A stretch of DNA of 40,312 nucleotides from NCBI GenBank assembly GCA_964527325.1, contig CAZGNU010000008.1:1-40312 (forward strand). Direction: 5' to 3'. This DNA comes from UBA6164 sp964527325. GTDB lineage: Bacteria; Patescibacteriota; Gracilibacteria; BD1-5; UBA6164. Below the pieces are notes generated by a model. The model saw only the letters and a list, made by a program, of their open reading frames with translations, was not told the origin of the DNA and ran no database searches. Positions 10,119-20,383 of the stretch are shown piece by piece. Each line of letters begins with the position of its first letter. Position 1 is the first letter of the stretch. The position numbers were made by a program, and so were the translations under genes.

Positions 10119-11864
10119 TTAGTTTAAGTTTAGTAATTTTCTGAAACTTCAATCTTCAACTATTTTTCAATTCTTAAAAACAATTATCCTGTCAATGTTT
10201 TTAATTGTTGATAATCTATGAGCAATTACAAAGGCTGTTTTTCATTTAAATATGTTACTCATTGCTTGCTGAATTATTTTTTCAGATCTAGTATCAAGAG
10301 CTGACGTTGCTTCATCAAATATAATTATATCAGATTCACGTGCTAATGCTCTAGCTATTCAAATTCTTTGTTTTTCTCATCCTGATAATTTAACTCCCCT
10401 TTCTCAAATAACTGTTTCTTCCTTATTTGGTAATTTGTTTACAAAATCGTCTGAATACGACATTTTTAAAACTTTTTTAACAAGTTTATTTTTTTCTTTT
10501 TTTGTTAATTTTCTATCAAGTAAAATATTGTCTCTTATTGAAATATTAAATAAGTCTGTATCTTGTAAAACTACTGATGTTTTCTTTAATATTTCACCAG
10601 TTTTTAGATTTTTTATATTTATATCATTAAAAAATATTCATCATTTACTAGTTAATACTTGTTTCATTATTAATTTTACAAAGGTTGATTTTCCTGAACC
10701 TGACTTTCATACTAATGCAACTTTTTCTCATGCATTAATTTTAAAATTAACATTTTTTAATACATAATCATTTCAATATGAAAATGATAATTTGTTAAAA
10801 TTAATTGTTTTAAGTTTTTTTGGGAATTTTTTATAAGGTTTAAAATCATTTTTTTCAGATTTAATATCCAAAACCTCTGTTAATAACATAAAACCGCTTT
10901 TGTGTTCTAAGTAATCATCTTGTAAATCTCAAAAAACTTCTATAGCATCCCGAGTATATCATATATACATTATAACCATAACAAATACTCAAAGATTTAT
11001 ATATGAATTAATGAATAAATACAAAGAAAATGGAGCTATTAATAAATAACCTAATGAACCTTAAAAATTAAAATATACCCATTTTTTATATATAGCATTT
11101 ATTAAATTTATTACTTTTCACATATGCTCATTCTCTACTATTTTTGATTTTATTTCTATAAATTTCTTAAGATTAAAAAATTTAACAACAAAAATAGAAG
11201 ATGCAAATTCATATCATTTTCAAACTACTTTTTCATAATAAAGATTAACAATATCTGTTAAATGTCATATTTTTCCTGATTTGAAATAAATCAGAAGAAA
11301 GAAGAAAAAAGCATATAAAATAAAAGTAAGTGATATATACCAAGGAGCCGTAAAAGCCAAAACTGATATAATCATCAAAAGTCTTCATGTTTGTTGTAAA
11401 ATATTAGCAAAAAACATATTTACAAGTGACCTAAAAGCTTCCCTTGCTTTTAATATCCTCTGCATTTTGTTTCAAGTTCACTGATTTTCATGCCAACTAA
11501 GAGATAAATCTAAATTATGCATAGTAGAAAAAATTGTTAATTTTCTTTTTAATTCATCTCTAAAAAAAGTTTCATATTTTCTATAAAATGCCAAAATATT
11601 TCAAATAGAAAATACAATAAATATTCAGAATAAATAAGTATATGCCTTGTTTTTATCTAGTTCAAATTCAGGAGAACTAACAAAATTTATCAAAAAACTA
11701 ACAAAGAAAGGAACAGTCAAAAATAATCAAGCTGAAACTATTCTATTAAATGTTAACAAGAAAAACCTTTTTTTAAAAGGTTTTATAAAAAACCACATCC
11801 ATTTAAAAACAGATTTCGATTTATACGGTAATTCTTTTCTTTTATATATTGATACGTCTAGCAT
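10119..11864 (-). pseudogene. ABC exporter half-transporter with one in-frame TAA
   Basis: Would encode 581 residues, the normal length of a type I ABC exporter half: a membrane domain of about six helices, then an ATPase with Walker A GKSGSGKST, signature LSGGE, Walker B IIIFDEATSALD and H-loop IAHRLSTI, all intact. A TAA at 11061-11063 stops translation after residue 267, between the fourth and fifth helices, while the reading frame and homology continue on both sides. The start is ATG at 11864, 9 bases after the acetyltransferase stop. A recent nonsense mutation, a sequencing error or readthrough would all fit. Substrate unknown (peptide, lipid or drug). Confidence 0.82.
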
Positions 11865-11873
11865 AGTTAATTT

Positions 11874-12509
11874 TTATATTTTATTAATATTAAATAATTC
11901 TTTTTTTCATAAAAATCATCTTAAAAAAAACTCTTTTTTTATTAAATCATTTTTTGGATATACAAATAACAATCAGCCTCAAATAGGATAACGAAAATTT
12001 TTTAATTTTTTATTAGTTACAAATTCTTTAAAAAAATACAAATTTTCATCCTGAGAATTTCTTCTTAGATAATTTTTTACTATATCTAAAGAAAATAATC
12101 ACCCCTCTCTAAGATAAAAAGATATTCAACCTATTTCATTTGATTCTCAATAAATAACAGATAAATTATAGTTATTAAAAGCAAATTTTTTAGATTCATC
12201 TAAAAGTTTTTTTCAAATACCTAAGGAACGATAATTTGAATCAACTGTAAATCTTTTTATATGTACAGGCTTATAATTTCAATACGCTATTGATTTATGC
12301 ATTTTATCCTCTAAAACAACTATTCAAACTATTTTTTTATTATTATAAGCAAGAAAAACTTTAAAATATTCATGTTCTTCTTTTAAATCCTCTAAGAAAT
12401 TTTCATACATTTTACTATCATAATAAGCTTTATCAAATAGTATTTTTAATTCAGATAAAATATCATTTGAAACCTCCTTTAATCAAAAATGTTTTATTGT
12501 TATCTTCAT
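11874..12509 (-). CDS. GNAT N-acetyltransferase
   Basis: 211-residue protein of the GNAT fold. The acetyl-CoA binding motif is in HIKRFTVDSNYRSLGIGKKL (R/Q-x-x-G-x-G/A pattern, both Gly as TGA or GGT), followed by a strand and the motif B region YGESNEIGGISFYLREGGLF. The last 60 residues go beyond the core domain and resemble nothing I know. It starts one base before the stop of the broken MFS gene on the same strand, and its own stop is 9 bases before the ABC exporter start, so the three form one operon. Substrate unknown. Unlike its two neighbours it is intact. Confidence 0.8.
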
Positions 12510-12510
12510 A

Positions 12511-13674
12511 TTATTTTTTATTAAAAATATAAATCAAAAGTAAAATTATAAATCAATATAATAAAATTAAAGTATGGAAACTAATTATATCTTTAAAAAA
12601 ATATAAAATTAAAATAATTGGTAAAATAAAGCTTCTACCCAAATTTCCTACCCATACCAGAACATATCCTCAATCATACTCAGAAAAACTAGTTTTTATA
12701 ATCTTTTGTGCCTTTGAAGTTATTCATATTTCAACTCAAATTCAAAATAATGTATATAAAACAAGAAGAATTGAAAGATAAGTATTATCTAAAAAAGCAA
12801 AAAATAAAAAAACTATCAGTAATAATAAAATTGAATAATTTAATATATTTTTTATATTTAAATCCTCTAATTTTCAAATTGTATAATGAAAAAATATAGA
12901 TAATATTTGAACAAAAACTAAAATAAATCATAACTCCATTATTGTCGCTCAATAATATACAACTAATAAAGGTATTATTCAACTTATCAATTCAGCAATT
13001 AAAGAAATAAATAAATAAATAAATAAATAATTAGTAATATGAATATGCTCTTTAAATATTTTTATTTTATTTTTAATATTAAAAAATCGTTCAATAAATT
13101 TACTATTTCATCTTCATAAATTTTGGATTGAAATATTTTTAAGTGGCATATATGAAAATAATATTCATATTGAGCCAATCAGTAAGGTAATTAATGGTTC
13201 GAAATATAATCAAATTCAAGATATAAAAAATCAAAATATTATTGCTACTGATTTTGCATTTTTTGTTAAAGCAACATTAGATCAAAGTTTTCAATGATCA
13301 ACAGATAATCTTTGAATATTATTTCTTAGTGGCCAGTATAAAACTTCACTTAAACAACTTAATAAAATTGTAATAGAAAAAAATAAAATACTTTTTGTTG
13401 CAAACAAAAATGATATTAGAAATAATGATTGGACTAATATAGATAAAAATGCCTGATTATTAAATTTTAATTTTGAAAAATATTTTCTTGAAAAATATAA
13501 TAATATATGACTAGAAAAAAGTCTGTAAAAAAATAACCCCATTATAATTGCTAGTAAAGGAATCCCATTAAGTAATAAATATACCCATCACAATTTTCAA
13601 AATTAGTAAAAAAACTCTCTTATAAATGTATGACATATGAATAATCTTTGGTTTTTGTTATTTTTTTGAAACAT
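12511..13674 (-). pseudogene. MFS-like permease with one in-frame TAA
   Basis: Would encode about 387 residues with around 12 membrane helices. After MFQKNNKNQRLFICHTFIRE a TAA at 13603-13605 interrupts the first helix, then FGKLGWVYLLLNGIPLLAII continues in the same frame to a TAA at 12511. The N-terminal stub aligns with the intact permease at 5676-6824, so the stop is a nonsense mutation and not a mis-set start. A restart at an internal TTG or ATG (MGLFFYRLF at 13542) would lose the first helix. It heads the operon with the acetyltransferase and the broken ABC exporter. Confidence 0.72.
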
Positions 13675-13785
13675 ATTTATAAAAATTTGGTTTTAACTAA
13701 ATTTACACAAATCATATTGATTAATAACTATAAGTAAATAAAATATTTGTAACTTTAATTATAAATATATTAATAAAGAAAATCA

Positions 13786-14372
13786 ATGAATATAAGTAAT
13801 CTAATTTATATTTGGTGTTTTTGTTATCTTTTACCTGTAATAATTGGTATAACCTTAAAAAAATATTAAAAAGTAAATATAATTTAATAAATATTTATAT
13901 CCATATTCTTCTTATTATTTCAAGCACATTAAGCTTGTTAACAATATTTTACTTGAATATAAAAATAACCTTTTTACAAATAAATATTTTCTTTTATATA
14001 TTTCTATTCGCTATAGTTATTTCATATTTATTAATAAAGAATATCTGATTATTATATAGTGCTTCAGCTATTATACAAGAGAATACTATGTTATTTTTAG
14101 CTCTAATATTATTTAATTCAATACCATTATATATTATTATTTTAATGATTGTTCCATTTTTTGTATATGCTCACGATCTTGAAAGTAAAAATTATTTATC
14201 AAAAATCATAATAACTTCAATATGGTGAATAATAACAATTCTTTTATTTTATAAAACAAATAATATTTTGTTGAATTATTCATTACATATAATTATTTGA
14301 TCTGTTTTAATTAAATATAATATTCTTTATAGCGGTGCAAATATTTGAAAAAAAATTCAAGATTATAACTAA
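13786..14372 (+). pseudogene. Polytopic membrane protein with poly-A frameshift
   Basis: No family recognised. The first frame reads MNISNLIYIWCFCYLLPVII then GITLKKY and stops at a TAA; the +1 frame picks up from LKKILKSKYN and runs about 170 further residues with five or six hydrophobic helices, ending KKIQDYN. The switch lies in a run of seven A (about 13861); one extra A would restore a single protein of about 195 residues. TGA is used for Gly in the second part. It may be a broken gene, a slippage site or a sequencing error. No catalytic motif of CPBP or rhomboid proteases is visible. It is divergent from the broken MFS gene. Confidence 0.6.
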
Positions 14373-14392
14373 ATGTACAATTTTTAAGAAAC

Positions 14393-14427
14393 AAAAAAAG
14401 TAATTTGATATATCAAATTACTTTTTT
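14393..14427. terminator. Bidirectional terminator
   Basis: Near-perfect palindrome AAAAAAGTAATTTGAT joined to its complement, with A-run and T-run ends. It lies between convergent genes and serves both strands. Confidence 0.85.
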
Positions 14428-14437
14428 AAAATATTTT

Positions 14438-14947
14438 TTATAATTTTATAACATTTTTTACTAAATTTTTATTATCTTGTGGAAATTTATAGTTTTCCAT
14501 GTATCTGGCAATTGTATAAAAAATTGACCAAGCATTTAATTCTTCGTAGAAGAAAGAATTTCAATTGTTTTGTAGTGGGTTAAATTCTTTTAAGATTGAT
14601 GACATGTGATTATCTCTGATAATTACTGGTGTAACTCATCATTCTATATACTTATTTAGATTTTCAATTTCATCATCACAAACTAAGAAATCAAATCCAG
14701 CAATTAGTGAAGAATCAATGTCTCAAGTTATAACTATATTCTTATCTGTTTTTTCTGTTAAAGCTCATTCTATATAAACTACAAAACCTGCAGGAATTGT
14801 TTTTAATCATTCTACTAATTCATGAGTTAATGATTCACTAGATAATCTAATTAATCATAAAGGTTTATATTTTAACAATAAACCAAGCTCTTTTTTTAAC
14901 TTTGTGCTATTTTCCTTTTTTTCTTTAAAAACTGTAGTTGCGTTCAT
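14438..14947 (-). CDS. Conserved-looking hypothetical protein, 169 aa
   Basis: I do not recognise a named family. It starts MNATTVFKEKKENSTKLKKE; the middle has alternating strand/helix segments (AGFVVYIEGAL, KNIVITGDIDSSLIAGFDFL, VCDDEIENLNKYIEGGVTPV), and it ends with a helix-rich part. The periodicity and the VTPVII...H...F..L...GN.F.Y pattern recall the second Rossmann domain of GT-B glycosyltransferases (glycogen-synthase-like), as a single domain without the N-terminal half; that is only a resemblance. Soluble, no signal peptide. Several TGA codons are Gly. It shares a bidirectional terminator with the gene on its left. Confidence 0.6.
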
Positions 14948-15016
14948 AAGAAACTTGTAAATATTAAACTTATTGATAATATTGTATCATATAATTATTA
15001 TAAATTACAAATAAAA

Positions 15017-16009
15017 ATGAAAGATTTTTGGAAAAAACAAATAAAAAAGACAAAATGACCTATAGTATTACTTGCTCCAATGGATTGATACTGAGATAGT
15101 GCTTACAGACAATCAATGAAAAGAATTGCTCCTAATATAATATGTATATCAGAGTTTTATAGTGCTGATTGATTAGTACATTCAAAATTTTTGAAAGATA
15201 GTGTTTTACCTCACAACAAAAGTGAAGATCCATTAATTATTCAAATATTTTGAAAAAATCCTGAAATGTTTGCAAAAGCAGCCAAAATTATAAGTGATCC
15301 AAAGTATAATATAGCTGGAATTGATATAAATATGTGATGTCCAGCAAAAAAAGTTGTAAAAAGCTGACATGGGAGTTGATTATTAATAAATGTAGAAACA
15401 GCATTTGAAATTGTAAGAACTATAAATAAAGCAACAAGTCTACCAATATCAGTAAAAACAAGATTAGGTTTTGAATGAGATGAAGATTTAATTGATTTTT
15501 GTTTAGGTTTAGAAAAAGCCTGAGCTAGTATGATAACTGTTCATGGGAGAACTACAAAGCAAGCATATACTTGATATGCAGACTTAGAACCTATATATGA
15601 ATTAAAAAAGAAATTAAAAATCCCAGTTATATGAAACTGAGATATAATGAATTATGATGACTGAATAAAAAAAGTAAAAAATCTTGATTGATTTATGATT
15701 TGAAGATGAAGTTTTGGTAATCCATGGTGCTTTTTACCTTGAGAACAAAACCCAACACTTGAAGAAATACTAGACCAAATGGAATTTCATGCAAGTAAAT
15801 TAGTAGAAACAAAATGAGAGCACAAATGAAGCCTAGAAATCAGAAAACATCTTGTACAATACCTAAAAAGCTTCCCGTGAGCAAAAGCTTATAGAAAAAG
15901 ACTAGTAACAACTGAAAGTATAGAAAATACTAGAATTGTTATTAATGAAATTAGAGAAGAGTTTAAAGATGATTTATGTAAGAGACCTGGATTGAGGGAA
16001 ATAAGTTAA
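15017..16009 (+). CDS. dus: tRNA-dihydrouridine synthase
   Basis: 330-residue flavoprotein that reduces uridines in the tRNA D-loop. The FMN TIM-barrel motifs are in order: LLAPMDGYGDSAYR at the start, INMGCPAKKVVKSGHGSGLL with the catalytic Cys, TVHGRTTKQAYTGYADL, VIGNGDI and MIGRGSFGNPW for phosphate binding, then the C-terminal helical domain with RKHLVQYLKSFPGAKAYRK. The pattern is DusB-like. Every Gly in these motifs that is not GGN is TGA. It is transcribed alone; its stop is followed directly by a GC-rich palindromic element that separates it from the convergent dnaB. Confidence 0.96.
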
Positions 16010-16010
16010 A

Positions 16011-16116
16011 AACCCCTCCCTTAATCCCTCCCCTACCAGGAGAGGGAGATAGCTACAATTTATTAATTATGAAGCTATTTCTTCCTCCTGTAGGGGGAAG
16101 GTTAGGATGGGGGTTT
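16011..16116. repeat. GC-rich palindromic element pair (REP/REPIN-like)
   Basis: About 105 bases, far more GC-rich than its surroundings. Two arms of type AACCCCTCCCTTAATCCC and its imperfect complement (GGTTAGGATGGGGGTTTT) enclose internal inverted stems (TAGCTA...TAGCTA). It fills the gap between two convergent genes and resembles paired REP elements mobilised by REP-associated tyrosine transposases. No transposase is in the window. Confidence 0.65.
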
Positions 16117-17453
16117 TAAACAGCTTCAGGAGCATAAGCATTCCTCTCAACTTCTAAAAATTTTTGATTATTTTTGTTAAACATTAATTCTATATTTCAT
16201 ATCGGTCAGTTTCTATTTTTTCTCATGAATATATCAGTAACTCATTTTTTTTCTGTAAATTCATCATAGTACTCTTCCCTATAGATCATCAAAATCATAT
16301 CAGCATCTTGCTCGATTGACCCAGACTCTCTTAGATCTGACATTATTGGTCTTTTATCTGGTCTTTGCTCTACAGCTCTTGATAATTGAGATAATGCTAT
16401 AATTGGAACATCTAATTCTCTTGCAAGTGACTTAATTCATCTAGAAATTTCAGATATTTCTTGTACTCTGTTAAGAGAATTTCAATTACTCATTAGTTGT
16501 ATATAATCAATAACTATCAAATCAAGTCATGACTCAATTTTTAATCTTCTACACTTAGATTTTAAATCAACTAAATTTCATCCTGCTGTATCATCTATAT
16601 AAATATTCGCGTTAGACAACCTTTCCATTGCTTCTCAAATTTTTGCAAATTCGCTATCTTCAAGTTCTCATTTTGCAAGTTTCCAACTATCAATTTCCAT
16701 AGCAGAAGCTATCATTCTATCTGTTAATTGTTCCTTACTCATTTCTAGAGAAAATATTGCGACATTTTTTCAATTAAATCAAACGTTTTGAGCTATATTT
16801 AGTGCAAATGCTGTTTTTCACATTGAAGGTCTAGCAGCTATAACTACTACATCTCATCATTTTAAACCACCTGACTTATTATCAAAATTTTTAAATCCTA
16901 ATTGTAATCTATGAGATTTTATAAGTTCAGGATTTTCATGTATTTCTGCAAATTCCTCATATCTTTGAGTTAAAATATCTTGTATATGAGTAAGTTTATT
17001 TTTAATAAAAACTTGCGTAACATTAAAAACAGATTTTTCAGTTTTTTCAAGTAATTCATTTATTTGCTTATCTTCATCATATCAATAAGAAATAATTTCA
17101 TTTCAACATTTTAATAATCATCTCAAAACTGACTTATTTTTTACAATTTGAGCATATTCAAAAATATTAGCTGTAGTTGGCACAATTTCAGTTAATTCGG
17201 TTAAATATGTTATTCACCCAATTTTATCAAGAATTTTTTTATCATCCAGTTTTTCTTTAACAGTAATTAAATCAATTGGTTTATTTTGCTTATAAAGTTC
17301 ATAAATAATTTCAAATATTGATGAATTTACATCACTATAAAAATCATCTACTTTCAACATATCTCAAATAGTAAGAAAACAATCCTTATCAATCAAAATA
17401 CTTCAAATAACAGATTGTTCAGCTTCTAATGAATGTGGAGGAACTTTTAGCAT
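16116..17453 (-). CDS. dnaB: Replicative DNA helicase DnaB
   Basis: 445-residue hexameric helicase that unwinds DNA at the fork. MLKVPPHSLEAEQSVIGSIL is the standard N-terminal primase-interacting domain; the RecA-like domain begins with VVVIAARPSMGKTAFALNIA (Walker A, Lys213), with Walker B and the DNA-binding loops following. Length is usual for the family. An in-frame ATG exists 147 bases upstream, but it would add an unusual hydrophobic leader, so the ATG at 17453 is preferred. The stop overlaps the edge of the palindromic element at 16011-16116. The gene appears monocistronic. Confidence 0.97.
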
Positions 17454-17596
17454 TGTAAATATAATTAATTTTAAACTTAAAATAGAGTAATAAAAAAAAC
17501 ATAAAAGTAAATTAAAATAGTATACTTTTATGTTAATAAGTAATAGTGTTGAAAACTTGTGAATTGTAATTGTGAAAAAATGTATATAAGTTATAT

Positions 17597-17651
17597 ACAA
17601 GGGACTAAAGTCACCTTGTTACATATTAGCAAGGTGACTTTAGTCCCTTGT
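17597..17651. terminator. Long perfect inverted repeat (22-bp arms)
   Basis: ACAAGGGACTAAAGTCACCT(TG) at 17597-17618 is exactly repeated in inverse at 17630-17651 around an 11-nt loop. It lies 5 bases after the stop of the TPR gene and about 145 bases upstream of dnaB. It has only weak T-runs, so it may be a terminator, a transcript-stabilising hairpin or a miniature mobile element. Confidence 0.6.
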
Positions 17652-17656
17652 GTATT

Positions 17657-18469
17657 TTACTTATTGCTTGATTTCTTCTTATTTCTTAACTTTTCATACT
17701 TATCCTTAGCTTTAGTATTATACGGCTGTAAGTCTAATATTCTTTTATATACATCTCTTGCTTCATCTTTCTTTCATAGAACCTTCAAACTTTTAGCTTT
17801 TATAAATAATTTATCAACATCACGTGGTTTTCAAACAAGAAAAAGATTAACATATTTTAAGGCCTTTTTATGATGTTTCATAGTAAAAGCAAGTTCTGAA
17901 AGTAAGTCTATAACCTCATCATCAGCCTTTTTCTTATTATGTATTTTTTCATACATTTTTAATGAATCTTTTAATTTATTTTGCATAGCATAAATATAAC
18001 CTAATTTTTTCATTACTTCAATATCTGCTTTTAAAATTTCTAATAAATCTTTATAAATATATTCAGCATTTATATAGTTTTGTTCTTTTTCATAAATAGA
18101 AGCAAGCTCTATATTTAAATCTCTATTATATTTATCTAAACTTAATCACTCTACAATTAAACTCCTTGCAGTATCAAAATATCATTTTATAGAATTAACC
18201 CTTACTCTTTTTAATATTTTATTAACTTTGTCTTTGTCTATATCTGAAATTTTTACATTACTTTTTTTCTTTGAATCAGTTTCTCAATTATTACAGTTAA
18301 ACTTTACTTTTTGTTCTAATATTTTTTTTGATTTTTTCTTTGATGGTTTAGTAATATTTTTTACAATTAGCTTAGACGGAAGTAATTTTATTCATAAATA
18401 ATATAAAATATACAAAAAAGAAGACACTAAAATTAATATCTCTATTTTTATAAAAATTAAATTTTGCAT
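17657..18469 (-). CDS. Membrane-anchored TPR protein
   Basis: 270 residues. The N-terminus is hydrophobic (FIKIEILILVSSFLYILYYL), a single anchor; a Lys-rich linker follows (PSKKKSKKILEQKVK), then from about residue 90 at least four helix pairs of tetratricopeptide type (for example LNIELASIYEKEQNYINAEY, MKKLGYIYAMQNKLKDSLKM, IKAKSLKVLGKKDEARDVYK with the canonical G/A and P positions). It probably presents a TPR scaffold to the cytoplasm or periplasm. It lies 65 bases downstream of dprA and may be co-transcribed. Partner unknown. Confidence 0.78.
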
Positions 18470-18534
18470 AAAGACTGATTTAAAAAAATTAAATTCATTA
18501 AAATGATTTTATTTTTTTTTAAATAATAATCAAC

Positions 18535-19611
18535 TTAAAATACTTCATATTTTCATCAGATTCACTTTTTTATTAAATTATTAATTTCCATCATACTTAA
18601 TTTAAAATTAATAGTTGTGATATCTAAACCAATTTTAACTATTAATTCATCAACTGTCATACTTTCTAAAATAAGAATATTATATATTTCTTCTTCTATT
18701 TTATCTGCAAATTTTATTTTATTTTCAGTTTTTTTGTTTTTTGTATTTCCAATATTATATTCGACCAAAATATCCTCTGAACAAGTTATTAATTTTGCTA
18801 CACCATTTCTAATAAGTTTGTTACATCATATACTGTTAGGTTTATTTATATCACCAGGTATAGCAAATAAATCTTTTCACAAATCAAGAGATAAGCTTGA
18901 CGTTATAATAGTTCATGATTTTTCCTGAGCTTCAACAATAAGTACTCAAGTTGATAATCATGCTACGATTTCGTTTCTCACAGGAAAATTGTACGGATTA
19001 CCAGGTTCTCAAACAGGAAAAATTGAAATCACTCATCATCATTTTAAAGCTATTTCATCATATAGCTTCTTATTTCATACAGGATAATCTTCATCTATTC
19101 ATGTTCACAAAACAGAAATTGTTTTATTTCAACTGTTTAATGCTACTGTATGTCAAGCTGTATCACATCAAGCGGCTCCTCAAGAAACTATTACAAAATA
19201 ATTTGAGACTGGTCATACAATTTTATCTATACAGTTTCTTCAATAACTAGTAATTTTCCTAGATCAAACAACACCAATTTTAGGTGAATTATCAATATTT
19301 CATCTTAAATAAAATAAATATGGAACATTAAAAATATTTTTCAAAGAATCTGGGTATTCTTTATCATTAATTGTTACTATTTTTACATTTCTAGTATTTA
19401 ATTTTTTTTCTAGATCAAACAGTTTATATTTATTTTTATTATTTAAAACAAATTCTGCTTGCTTTTTATTTAATCAAATATCTTTTAAATTATCATATGA
19501 TAATTTTTCATAATATTCTTTATAATTAGAATCATCCTTAAAAGCCAAGTGTAACTTTTTGTGCCCCAATCAAATTTTATGCAACATTGCTAGATATAAT
19601 TTTTTATCCAT
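18535..19611 (-). CDS. dprA: DNA processing protein DprA
   Basis: 358 residues. DprA loads RecA on incoming single-stranded DNA in natural transformation. The Rossmann-like core has IGVVGSRKITSYG, VIVSGGAAGCDTAGHTVAL, GTGIDEDYP, PVGEPGNPYNFPVRNEIVAG and SGTIITSSLSLDLGKDLFAI, all standard DprA blocks; the C-terminal winged helix ends NNLIKKGIGGKYEVF. With the standard code the protein would stop ten residues early, at a TGA. Together with the type IV pilus-type ATPase later in the window it suggests DNA uptake. A promoter (TTGCAA-16-TAGTAT) precedes the gene. Confidence 0.96.
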
Positions 19612-19639
19612 AAAAAAATACTTATGATTTAATATATAC

Positions 19640-19667
19640 ATACTATACACATAAATATTTTTTGCAA
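19640..19667 (-). promoter_or_regulatory. dprA promoter
   Basis: Minus-strand -35 TTGCAA (19662-19667) and -10 TAGTAT (19640-19645), 16-bp spacer, 28 bases before the dprA ATG. Confidence 0.55.
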
Positions 19668-19697
19668 GTTTTTATTTTATTTTCTATAATTTATTGA

Positions 19698-20018
19698 TTA
19701 ATTAGCAAATTCTAAAAATCAAATTTTTTGAGCTCTATTCTTCACTTTTTCTAAACTTCCTTTTCTGATTTTTGTTTTAGCATAAGCTAAATCATAATCT
19801 TTTTGAAGTCACACCAAAAATTCCGGAGAAATACTTAATGCTTCTGAAATTAATAAAGCCCATCTAGCAGTTAAATTTCTTTTAGAGTTAAGTAATTCAG
19901 ATAATTCAGAAACTGATTTTCAAATAGTATTTGCAAAATCTTTTCATGTAATTCATCTAAATTCTAATTCTTCCCTAAGAATTTCTCACGGATGTTGAAT
20001 AAAATCTGTATTTTTCAT
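19698..20018 (-). CDS. higA: HigA-type antitoxin (XRE/VapI HTH)
   Basis: 106 residues. It opens IQHPGEILREELEFRGIT, the typical HigA/VapI start (HPGEILxEEL), followed by a helix-turn-helix (GKDFANTIGKSVSELSELLN) and ISEALSISPEFLVGLQKDYD. It binds DNA and represses its own operon while neutralising HigB. It is the second gene, 4 bases after the toxin stop; toxin-first order is the hallmark of higBA. Both ends are intact, and several motif Gly are TGA. Confidence 0.92.
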
Positions 20019-20022
20019 AATA

Positions 20023-20316
20023 TTAATTATAATGGTTGTTAAAATCAGTAACTTCAATAATTTTTATTTCATTTCAGGTTATATTAAATATAATTCTATA
20101 TCATTTATTAACTCTAATAGAAAAATCTCAATCTTTATAATTATTTAATTTTTCAAAATTTAAACTTCTTAAGTTTTTTAAATCATTAATATTAAAAATA
20201 TTTTTTAAGATATTAATTTTCTGAATAAACTTAATAATTATTTCTTTAGAAAAATCCTTACTTTTTCAAGTTTCATATATTTTTTTTAACTTTCTATCCT
20301 TAAAAATTACCTCCAT
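20023..20316 (-). CDS. higB: HigB-type toxin
   Basis: 97 residues of the RelE-like HigB family, a ribosome-dependent mRNase. MEVIFKDRKLKKIYETGKSK is the N-terminal strand and helix; LRSLNFEKLNNYKDGDFSIR and VNKGYRIIFNITGNEIKIIE are the conserved core (R-x-N-x-x-x-R-I), ending VTDFNNHYN (family ending D-Y-H). GGAGG is part of the start region (ATGGAGG) and not a spaced RBS. Co-transcribed with higA. Confidence 0.9.
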
Positions 20317-20383
20317 TATTCACTACTTTAGTAAATATATAAATATTTTATCATTTTTTTAATAAAATGCAAATTTTTTATTT

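Noticed and set aside
10435..10767. Plus-strand open frame opposite the ABC ATPase domain
   Set aside because: The minus strand carries Walker A and the neighbouring ATPase segments in frame.
13012..13032. AAAT tandem repeat as a microsatellite or CRISPR-like array
   Set aside because: Only five units of TAAA inside the MFS coding frame, no spacers; simple low-complexity sequence.
13190..13215. GGTTCGAAAT resembling a tRNA T-arm
   Set aside because: No acceptor stem, anticodon arm or CCA-compatible pairing around it; it lies inside the MFS coding frame.
17454..17600. Longer N-terminus for DnaB from an upstream ATG
   Set aside because: It would add a hydrophobic, Phe/Leu-rich leader unknown in DnaB; the standard start LKVPPHSLEAEQ fits the ATG at 17453.
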